Source: Acidovorax sp. 106 (GTDB lineage: Bacteria > Pseudomonadota > Gammaproteobacteria > Burkholderiales > Burkholderiaceae_C). From it: 64,000 bases of DNA. The first letter of the stretch is position 1; each line of letters starts with the position of its first letter. The stretch is taken from contig NZ_RCCC01000001.1 of the NCBI RefSeq assembly GCF_003663825.1, positions 1-64,000 of the forward strand. The letters are read 5' to 3'. The position numbers and the translations under genes were made by a program. Below the pieces are notes generated by a model. It saw nothing but the letters and a program-made list of their open reading frames with translations, was not told the origin of the DNA and searched no databases. Below are positions 57,868-64,000 of this stretch, in pieces.

Positions 57868-58833
57868 TCACCCCGCCTTCGCTGTGGCCTTGGCCACTGC
57901 GGCCTTCTTGCGACGCCCTACCTTGCGCGTTCCATATTCACCAATGGCGGCCACCATAGCCTCGGTGAACGCCCGTACCAAGGCCGACGGCTCACGTCCC
58001 TCGGGTGCCAGCACCTGCAGGCGGCGCTGCTGCAACTGGGCCTCCTCAAACGGCACAGCCACCAAGCGCCCGTCTTCTACCCAATGGGCGGCTGTCAGGT
58101 AGCCCGCCAGCACCACGTCCAGCCCCTCCAGCAGCGGCAGCAGGGCCGAAGAGAAATTGCTCTCGACAGCCGGCACATAGCGCAAGCCCTGCACGGTACA
58201 GCTCAAATCAAACAACTGCCGCCCGGTGATGCTGGCGCCGCCCATGAGCAGCGGGTAAGACACCACATCGGCCACGCGCACACTGCGCTGGCGGGCCAGC
58301 GGGTGTCCCGGTACCACCACGGCATACACCGGGGCCACGGCCGAGTGCAGCACCTGGAGCCCTTTGTCGGGCGCTAGGCTGTACTTGAGGGCCAGGTCCA
58401 CCTCCCCCCGCAGCAGCAAGGCCGAGGCGTCCTGCGGCACCACCACCTGCAGCTGCATCTGCACCGAGGGGTGCTGCTCCCGGAAAGCCGACATCACGCG
58501 GGGCAAGAACCCCACCGCGAAGCCCTCGGTACACGCCACGCGCACCTGCTGTGCCTGCTGAGTGGCCAAATCCTGCAACTGCTGCACCAACCCGTGGGAT
58601 TGCGCCTCTTGCGCATTGACATGCGCCAGCAGCCGCGCACCTGCGGCCGTAAGGGCCATGCCACGGGGCTGGCGCTCGAACAGCGGCACACCTACTGAGT
58701 CTTCAAGCTTGGCCAACTGGCGGCTCACCGCCGACGCTGCCACATGCAAGCGCTGCGCCGCCTGGTTGACCGAGCCTGTGCGCGCCACCTCAAAGAAATA
58801 CCGCAAGGGCAAACTGAAGAGTGAGAACTGCAT
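57868..58833 (-). CDS. LysR-family transcriptional regulator
   Basis: A 321-residue regulator starting MQFSLFSLPLRYFFEVARTG, with the helix-turn-helix VNQAAQRLHVAASAVSRQLA (residues about 23-42) and a periplasmic-binding-like effector domain (QVRVACTEGFAVGFLPRVMS onward). It ends in a basic Lys/Ala-rich tail. It is divergent from the Bug-type binding protein and M20 peptidase genes, so it probably controls them with a small effector. A dyad site lies between them at 58862. I chose the ATG at 58833, with AAAGGA six bases upstream. Confidence 0.9.
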   Translation of the reverse strand: MQFSLFSLPLRYFFEVARTGSVNQAAQRLHVAASAVSRQLAKLEDSVGVPLFERQPRGMALTAAGARLLAHVNAQEAQSHGLVQQLQDLATQQAQQVRVACTEGFAVGFLPRVMSAFREQHPSVQMQLQVVVPQDASALLLRGEVDLALKYSLAPDKGLQVLHSAVAPVYAVVVPGHPLARQRSVRVADVVSYPLLMGGASITGRQLFDLSCTVQGLRYVPAVESNFSSALLPLLEGLDVVLAGYLTAAHWVEDGRLVAVPFEEAQLQQRRLQVLAPEGREPSALVRAFTEAMVAAIGEYGTRKVGRRKKAAVAKATAKAG

Positions 58834-58861
58834 GACCATCCTTTGCCCAAAATCGGCGCCA

Positions 58862-58876
58862 TATTGCGTTGCAATA
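58862..58876. promoter_or_regulatory. LysR-type operator dyad
   Basis: TATTGCGTTGCAATA is a perfect dyad (TATTGC, GTT, GCAATA) and has the T-N11-A pattern of LysR boxes. It is located 28 bases upstream of the LysR start and about 160 before the Bug-type gene. Confidence 0.6.
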
Positions 58877-59036
58877 AAGGCAACACTTTTTTGCCTATTC
58901 TCTATGAATCAGAACGAATAGTAGGCGCCCATCTTGCGTGTTTCAAGGCTCCAATCGACCCTATGGCATGAAGCACCAAGCAGCAAAAGCCCCAAGCCCG
59001 CCGCACAGCCCAAGCCACCACCCCAGGAGCCATTCC

Positions 59037-60041
59037 ATGAAACGCCGCGCCTCACTCACCCTTTTGCTCGCCACCTGTGGCGCTCTGGCCACGATGGCCA
59101 GCAGCGCGCAGCAGCCCTCCAGCGCAGCCAGTGCCCCCACCGCCTGGCCGCAGCGCCCCATTCGCCTTGTCGTGCCGTTTCCGCCCGGTGGCGGCACCGA
59201 CGCCGTGGCACGGGCCCTGGCGCAAAAGCTCGCCACCCGCCTGGGCAGCCCCGTGGTGGTCGACAACAAACCCGGTGCCTCCACCATCATTGGCACTGAA
59301 AGCGTCGTCAAGGCAGAACCCGACGGCTACACGCTACTGGTGTCTGGCTCCTCCAGCTACACCGTCAACGCCGCCCTGCGGCCCAAGCTGCCGTACGACC
59401 CGCTCAAAGACCTGGCCCCGATCGCCATCGTGGCCAAGGCGCCGCTGGTGCTGGTGGTCAATGCCAGCTCGCCCCACAAAGACCTTGCATCGCTGCTGGC
59501 GGCAGCCAAGGCGGCGCCGAAAACCATCAACTACGCCACGTTTGGCTCGGGCTCTGCGCCGCACCTGGTGGGCGCTTTGCTCGAGCAAGCCGCTGGCGTG
59601 CGCCTGCAAGACGTGCCCTACCGCGGCAGCGCCCAGGCCATGATGGGCTTGATTGGCGGAGAAATCCAGCTCGCCATCGACACCGTGGCCAGCGCGGGGC
59701 CTCATGTGCGATCGGGCAAGCTGCGCGCCCTGGCAGTCGTCAGCACTGAGCGCTCAAAGGCGCTGCCTAAAGTGCCCACAGTGCAAGAGCTGAAGCTGCC
59801 CGATGCCACCTTTGATGGCTGGTATGCCCTGGCCGCACCTGCGCGCACCCCCGCGCCCATCATCGACAAGCTGCTCAAAGAAGTCGACGCCGTCATGCGC
59901 GACCCTCAAATGCAAGAGCAAATCCTCACCCAGGGCATGGAACCTGTGTTCATCGGCCCCAAGCCCATGCACAAAACCATGGAAGACGAAATCGGACGCT
60001 ATCGCGCCCTGGCGCACCGTGCACAGATCACCGTGGAGTGA
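59037..60041 (+). CDS. Bug-family tripartite tricarboxylate-type solute-binding protein
   Basis: A 334-residue periplasmic protein with signal peptide [20 protein letters not shown]. The Bug motifs are [60 protein letters not shown], and [19 protein letters not shown]. It catches a small carboxylate or amide. No matching TctAB permease is present near it, so it may share one elsewhere, as is common in this group. It is seven bases upstream of an M20 peptidase, which suggests that the peptidase acts on the imported compound or releases it. Confidence 0.88.
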   Translation: MKRRASLTLLLATCGALATMASSAQQPSSAASAPTAWPQRPIRLVVPFPPGGGTDAVARALAQKLATRLGSPVVVDNKPGASTIIGTESVVKAEPDGYTLLVSGSSSYTVNAALRPKLPYDPLKDLAPIAIVAKAPLVLVVNASSPHKDLASLLAAAKAAPKTINYATFGSGSAPHLVGALLEQAAGVRLQDVPYRGSAQAMMGLIGGEIQLAIDTVASAGPHVRSGKLRALAVVSTERSKALPKVPTVQELKLPDATFDGWYALAAPARTPAPIIDKLLKEVDAVMRDPQMQEQILTQGMEPVFIGPKPMHKTMEDEIGRYRALAHRAQITVE

Positions 60042-60047
60042 ACACCC

Positions 60048-61463
60048 ATGAGCAGAGAACAACTCATCCAGAGCGTGCAGCAGCACTTTGACGGCGGCGC
60101 CTTCGCCACCGACCTGGCCCGCCGCGTGGCCTGGCGCACCGAAAGCGACACCGGCACCGTGCCGCCCGAGCTGCGCACCTACCTGACTGAAGAAATGGTG
60201 CCCGGCCTGCAAACACTGGGCTTTGACTGCCAGGTGATCGACAACCCCGAGCCCCACGGCGGCCCCCTGCTGCTGGCACGCCGGGTGGAAGACCCCGCAC
60301 TGCCCACCGTGCTCACCTACGGCCACGGCGATGTGGTCAACGGCCAGGAAAGCGGCTGGCGCGAGGGCCTCTCGCCCTGGGTGCTGACGCAAGAGGGCGA
60401 CCGCTGGTACGGCCGGGGCACCGCCGACAACAAGGGCCAGCACACCGTGGTGCTGACGGCCCTTGCGCACACCCTGCAAGCCCGTGGCGGCAAGCTTGGC
60501 TACAACATCACCGTGCTGCTGGAGATGGGCGAAGAAGCGGGCTCGCCCGGCCTGGCCCGCTTTTGCGCAGACCACCGCGAAGCCCTGCACGCCGATCTGT
60601 TCGTGGCCAGCGATGGCCCGCGCATCAATGTGGAGCGCCCCACCCTATTCCTGGGCTCACGCGGTGCCCTCAATTTTTCGCTGACGGTGCGCAGCCGCGA
60701 CAAGGCCTACCACTCGGGCAACTGGGGCGGCGTGTTGGCCAACCCTGCCACCGTGCTCAGCCACGCCTTGGCCAGCATGGTCGATGCACACGGGCGCATT
60801 CTGGTGCCCAGCCTTCTGCCTGCTGGCGTACCCGACAAGCTGCGCGCCGCACTCAGAGACGTGGCCATTGGCACGGGTGCGGACGACCCCGCCCTCACCC
60901 CCGGCTGGGGCGAGCCGGGCCTGACACCTGCCGAGCAACTGGTGGGCTGGAACACGCTGGAAGTGCTGGCCCTGGGCTCGGGCAATGCACAGCGGCCCAT
61001 CAACGCCATCCCCTCGCAGGCGGTGGCGCACTGCCAGCTGCGCTTTGTGGTGGGCACCGACTGGAAGAACGCGCAGACCGCACTGCGTCAGCACCTCGAC
61101 GCCCACGGCTTTGAGCAGGTGGACATCACCATGGGCATGGTGTGCGGCGCCACGCGGCTGGACCTGGACAACCCCTGGGTGGACTGGACGCTGGCCAGCA
61201 TGGAGCGCAGCGCAGGCCAAAGCGCCACGCTGCTGCCCAACCTGGCGGGCTCGCTGCCCAACGACATCTTTGCCGACCAGTTGGGCCTGCCCACGCTGTG
61301 GATTCCCCACTCGTACCCCGCCTGCGCGCAGCATGCGCCCAACGAGCATTTGCTCGGCTCCGTCGCCCGCGAAGGCCTGGCCGTGATGGCCGGGCTGTTC
61401 TGGGATCTGGGCGAGCCAGGCAGCGCACCGTGGAAGCAAGGCGCGCTGGCTGACCCTGCCTGA
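60048..61463 (+). CDS. M20-family metallopeptidase
   Basis: A 471-residue M20 (ArgE/DapE/CPG2-type) amidohydrolase. The zinc ligands are His in VLTYGHGDVV, the bridging Asp in RGTADNKGQHT, the acid pair in LEMGEEAGSPGLA, Asp in FVASDGPRIN, and His in LWIPHSYPACAQHAPNEHLL. A dimerisation (lid) domain spans about 190-310. It should hydrolyse an amide of an amino or carboxylic acid in the cytoplasm. The operon with a Bug binding protein and the divergent LysR gene suggest uptake and cleavage of one specific compound; its identity is unknown. Confidence 0.88.
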   Translation: MSREQLIQSVQQHFDGGAFATDLARRVAWRTESDTGTVPPELRTYLTEEMVPGLQTLGFDCQVIDNPEPHGGPLLLARRVEDPALPTVLTYGHGDVVNGQESGWREGLSPWVLTQEGDRWYGRGTADNKGQHTVVLTALAHTLQARGGKLGYNITVLLEMGEEAGSPGLARFCADHREALHADLFVASDGPRINVERPTLFLGSRGALNFSLTVRSRDKAYHSGNWGGVLANPATVLSHALASMVDAHGRILVPSLLPAGVPDKLRAALRDVAIGTGADDPALTPGWGEPGLTPAEQLVGWNTLEVLALGSGNAQRPINAIPSQAVAHCQLRFVVGTDWKNAQTALRQHLDAHGFEQVDITMGMVCGATRLDLDNPWVDWTLASMERSAGQSATLLPNLAGSLPNDIFADQLGLPTLWIPHSYPACAQHAPNEHLLGSVAREGLAVMAGLFWDLGEPGSAPWKQGALADPA

Positions 61464-61514
61464 AAATCGCCCATTGCCCTCCAAAACTGGCGCGCCCCGG
61501 GCCAGGGACACCAA

Positions 61515-61586
61515 GCAAGGGCCGCCCCGCAGCGAGGGTGTCGTCCCCCTCAGGGGGAAGGCGCCGCAGGCGACTCAGGGGGAGTC
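61515..61586. repeat. GGGCCGCCCC-type repeat after the aldo/keto reductase gene
   Basis: CAAGGGCCGCCCCGCAGCGA, CCCCCTCAGGGGG, then GCGCCGCAGGCGACTCAGGG. It is the second unit of the family seen at 27147, again right beside the stop codon of a minus-strand gene. The central CCCCCTCAGGGGG is palindromic and may act as a terminator-like hairpin. Confidence 0.65.
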
Positions 61587-61587
61587 A

Positions 61588-62649
61588 TCACAATGCCGGG
61601 TCGCGCACTTCCCAGCGAATGGCATCAATCGCCTGCAGCACCTCGGGCGACAGCGTGGTGCCCCAGGCGTTCAGGTCTTCGTCCAGCTGCGCCACCGACG
61701 TCACGCCGATGATGGTGCTGGCCACTTGCCATTTGGTGTAGCAAAACGCCAGCGCCATCTGCGTGGGCGTGAGGCCGTTGTCGCGTGCGAGCTGGTTGTA
61801 GCGGCGGGCGGCGGCCAGGGCCTCGGGGCGACCCCATCGCTGCTTGCGCACCGACTCGTAGCGGGCAATGCGTGCGCCCTGGGGGGCACCGGCGTCGGTG
61901 GGAGCGTGCTCGTCGTACTTGCCCGTCAACAGGCCAAAGCCCAGGGGCGAATAGGCCAGCAGCGAAACGTTCAGGCGATGGCAGGTCTCGTCCATCGCGT
62001 TTTCCCAGGTGCGGTTGATGAGGCAGTAGGGGTTCTGCACCGTGGCCACACGCGGCAGGCCGTGCTGCTCGGCCAAACGCACAAATTCATGCACGCCATA
62101 GGGGGTCTCGTTCGACAGGCCGATGTAACGCACCTTGCCCGCCTTAACCAAACCCGCCAGCGCCTGCAGCTGCTCGTGGATGGGCGTGGCCGAGGTTTCT
62201 TGGGAAGGGTCGTAGTACACCGTGCCAAAGGCGGGCACGTGGCGCTCGGGCCAGTGGATCTGGTAGAGGTCAATCACATCAGTCTGCAGGCGGCGCAGGC
62301 TGCCTTCGCACGATGCAACGATGTCGGCCGGGGTCATGCCCTTGCCCTCGCGCACCCAGGGCATGCCGCGCGAGGGGCCCGCCACCTTGGTGGCCAGCAC
62401 CAGCTTTTGGCGGGCTCCGGGGTTTTTGGCAAACCAGTTGCCGATGATGGTTTCGGTGGCGCCAAAGGTCTCGGCCTTGGCAGGCACCGAGTACATCTCG
62501 GCCGTGTCGATGAAGTTGACGCCGCGTGCCAGCGAGTGGCTGAGGATGGCGTGCGAATCGGCTTCGCTGACCTGTTCACCAAAGGTCATGGTGCCCAGGC
62601 AGATGGGGGTGACTTGAAGATCGCTGTGTCCGAGCTGAATGGCTTTCAT
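61588..62649 (-). CDS. Aldo/keto reductase (Tas-like)
   Basis: A 353-residue reductase. It begins LGHSDLQVTPICLGTMTFGE and contains the catalytic FIDTAEMYS (Asp and Tyr), LVLATKV (Lys), and the active histidine in IDLYQIHWPERH. The motif VRYIGLSNETPYGVHEFVRL and the NADPH-binding end STIIGVTSVAQLDEDLNAW complete the barrel. The IHWPERHVPAFG segment is typical of the Tas group. The substrate is unknown. It stands alone, ending at a GGGCCGCCCC repeat, with the IS1595-type copy B before its promoter. Confidence 0.9.
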   Translation of the reverse strand: MKAIQLGHSDLQVTPICLGTMTFGEQVSEADSHAILSHSLARGVNFIDTAEMYSVPAKAETFGATETIIGNWFAKNPGARQKLVLATKVAGPSRGMPWVREGKGMTPADIVASCEGSLRRLQTDVIDLYQIHWPERHVPAFGTVYYDPSQETSATPIHEQLQALAGLVKAGKVRYIGLSNETPYGVHEFVRLAEQHGLPRVATVQNPYCLINRTWENAMDETCHRLNVSLLAYSPLGFGLLTGKYDEHAPTDAGAPQGARIARYESVRKQRWGRPEALAAARRYNQLARDNGLTPTQMALAFCYTKWQVASTIIGVTSVAQLDEDLNAWGTTLSPEVLQAIDAIRWEVRDPAL

Positions 62650-62773
62650 GGGGTCTCCGTTGGCAAGCCTGCCAGTTTACGGGGTGACCGCCGCGACGGC
62701 TGGCACCAGCATGGGTGCCAGGGTGCGCTGCGGGGGCTTGTGGCTGCAGAGTTGAAAAATTCAAGTCAAATTG

Positions 62774-63834
62774 CCTGATTAGCGACATATCTCAGAGTGA
62801 GCAGAACAAAGCCTAGGCGCAGGACTCCAACGGACATGCCGAGTTCTCGGCGCCAAGGAGCAAGCGATGTCCATCAACGCGATCCAGTTCCAACGGGGCC
62901 TGTCACTGCCTCAGTTTCAGAGCCTTTACTGCAGCGAGCAGCAGTGCGAGCAGGCCCTGGTGGGCGCACGATGGCCCTTGGGCTGGCGGTGCGCGCACTG
63001 CGGCTGCAAGCGCTTTTTTCACACCCGCAATGGCACGGGTCGACTGCTGTGGGAGTGCTTCCTTTGTGGCTACCAAAGCTCCTCCATCGTGGGCACTGTA
63101 ATGGAACACTCCCATGTGCCCCTGAGGCTGTGGTTCCTGGCCATGTACCTGCTGACGCAGAACAAGAATGCCATCAGCGCCCTGGCGCTCAAGCGCCAGT
63201 TGGGCGTGTCCTACAAAACGGCATGGCTGATGAAGCACAAACTGATGCAGGCCATGGCCCAGCGCGATGCGCGCTACCTGCTGCAAGGGCGGGTGGAGAT
63301 TGACGATGCCTACCTTGGGGGCGAGCGGGCAGGACACATCAACGGCGGGCGCCGCGCAGCCAACAAGACGGCCTTCGTCGCTGCGGTGCAGACCAGCACC
63401 GATGGCCGGCCCCTGTACATGTGCCTGACACCTGTGGCGGACTTCACCAACGAGCACATGCGGCAATGGGCACAGGCTCACCTAGCGGCGCGCTGCCACG
63501 TGGTCAGCGACGGCACTCGGGCCTTTGCGCAAGTGCAGCAGGCGCAGGCTACGCATGAGCGCTACGTGACTGGCGGTGGGCGCAAGGGGGCACAGACACC
63601 TCAGCTGCGTTGGGTGAACACCTTGCTGGGCAACCTCAAGACCAGCATGGCGGGCACCTATCACTCGTTTGACCATACCAGGTATGCACAGCGCTACTTG
63701 GCCGAGTTCTGCTGGCGATTCAACCGCCGCTTTGATCTGCCTGCCATGCTGCCCAGGCTGTTGAAAGCCTTGGTGACTGCTGGGCCACTGCCTTTGAAAG
63801 TGCTGCGGGTATCTGAGGTAAGTAGCTAATCAGG
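62774..63834 (+). mobile_element. IS1595-family insertion sequence, copy B (1061 bp)
   Basis: The same element as 10896-11956 in the opposite orientation, with ends CCTGATTAGC and GCTAATCAGG. It is flanked by CAAATTG on both sides (62767-62773 and 63835-63841), a 7-bp match; one base beside it differs. The target is again an AGCGCT intergenic repeat, continuing at 63835. Confidence 0.92.
62867..63829 (+). CDS. IS1595-family (ISXO2-like) transposase
   Basis: A 320-residue protein identical to that of copy A: zinc ribbon (CAHCGCKRFF, CFLCGYQ) and the DDE-type domain (VEIDDAYLGGERAG, HVVSDGTRAF). The frame is intact. Identity of the two proteins and of the element length indicates recent transposition or gene conversion. 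Confidence 0.92.
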   Translation: MSINAIQFQRGLSLPQFQSLYCSEQQCEQALVGARWPLGWRCAHCGCKRFFHTRNGTGRLLWECFLCGYQSSSIVGTVMEHSHVPLRLWFLAMYLLTQNKNAISALALKRQLGVSYKTAWLMKHKLMQAMAQRDARYLLQGRVEIDDAYLGGERAGHINGGRRAANKTAFVAAVQTSTDGRPLYMCLTPVADFTNEHMRQWAQAHLAARCHVVSDGTRAFAQVQQAQATHERYVTGGGRKGAQTPQLRWVNTLLGNLKTSMAGTYHSFDHTRYAQRYLAEFCWRFNRRFDLPAMLPRLLKALVTAGPLPLKVLRVSEVSS

Positions 63835-63891
63835 CAAATTGACCTCTATGGCATATAAATAAAGCGCTGGCAGCTATAAAATTAATAGCAT
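63835..63891. repeat. AGCGCT intergenic repeat, interrupted by IS copy B
   Basis: AAATTGACCTCTATGGCATA, then AAATAAAGCGCTGGCAGCTA and TAAAATTAATAGC. Its left end (AATTCAAGTCAAATTG) lies before the IS at 62758-62773. The left arm has drifted from CAGCGC to TATGGC. Confidence 0.6.
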
Positions 63892-63952
63892 CCGCACACA
63901 CTACTGCACCGCGCCCTACCGCACCGGGGCCGCCCCGCGCAGCGCTACACCC

Positions 63953-64000
63953 CTACACCGTGAGGTAACGGGCCCACAGGCTGCGGTCGGCATTCAGGGC
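63953..64000 (-). CDS. 3' end of an unidentified gene
   Basis: The minus strand ends ALNADRSLWARYLTV and a TAG stop at 63953. Only 15 codons are visible, too few to identify the protein. The reading continues past the window edge. I include it because the frame is open and the codon use is like the neighbours; the function is not known. Confidence 0.4.
   Translation of the reverse strand, partial: ALNADRSLWARYLTV

Overview
The window is a chromosomal segment of a GC-rich betaproteobacterium, most likely Acidovorax or a close relative in the Comamonadaceae. The basis is the gene content (Bug/Tct-type transporters, an IS1595-family element, the folC-SPOR-cvpA-purF core block, argG beside ppnP), the protein sequences, and three intergenic repeat families that I recognise from this family. 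The genus call is inference.

Layout. 1-5 kb: a LonB-type protease, a glutathione S-transferase, an esterase and an outer-membrane protein, all broken by frameshifts, with an intact YkvA-like gene among them. 4.9-9.6 kb: a coniferyl/benzyl-type alcohol dehydrogenase and an aromatic aldehyde dehydrogenase run left from a sigma-54 promoter, opposite a XylR/DmpR-type activator; the broken esterase and outer-membrane protein are the distal part of the same apparent operon. 9.6-12 kb: an AT-rich orphan membrane/coiled-coil gene and an IS1595-type insertion sequence. 12-19.2 kb: a tightly coupled operon of lipocalin, FAD oxidoreductase, three different photolyase/cryptochrome proteins, a DUF2256 protein and an SDR. 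19.3-31 kb: glutaredoxin, DUF2789, a hydrolase, then a liv-type ABC transporter behind a sigma-54 promoter and its PAS-type activator, ending in a 3-hydroxybutyrate-oligomer hydrolase, followed by a DUF2325 gene behind a Fur-box-like site. 31-39.5 kb: tctABC opposite tctDE, hslR, a Fur-boxed iron-binding protein, and an SDR behind a LiuR-like palindrome. 39.7-46.3 kb: a duplicated Ala-Glu-Asp tRNA cluster downstream of gltX, then purF, cvpA, SPOR and folC. 46.3-57.8 kb: yffB, a glycine-zipper protein, ppnP, argG, an IS5-family element sitting exactly inside a small molybdopterin-fold gene, a hybrid kinase, murB, yajQ, an aspartic protease, a degenerate HD-GYP protein, plsY and a YbaK-type deacylase. 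57.8-64 kb: a LysR regulator opposite a Bug solute-binding protein and an M20 peptidase, an aldo/keto reductase, and a second identical IS1595 copy in inverted orientation.

How it works together. The window combines housekeeping (tRNA charging, purine, folate, arginine, cell-wall and phospholipid synthesis) with niche functions: two sigma-54 circuits for carbon sources, tricarboxylate uptake under a two-component system, iron uptake under Fur, and photorepair. The most unusual points are the three-photolyase operon, the coupling of a liv-type transporter to PHB-oligomer hydrolysis, the preference of the IS1595 element for one intergenic repeat family, the exact IS5 interruption, and the orphan low-GC membrane protein. 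All functions are inferred by reading the sequence; no database search was run.
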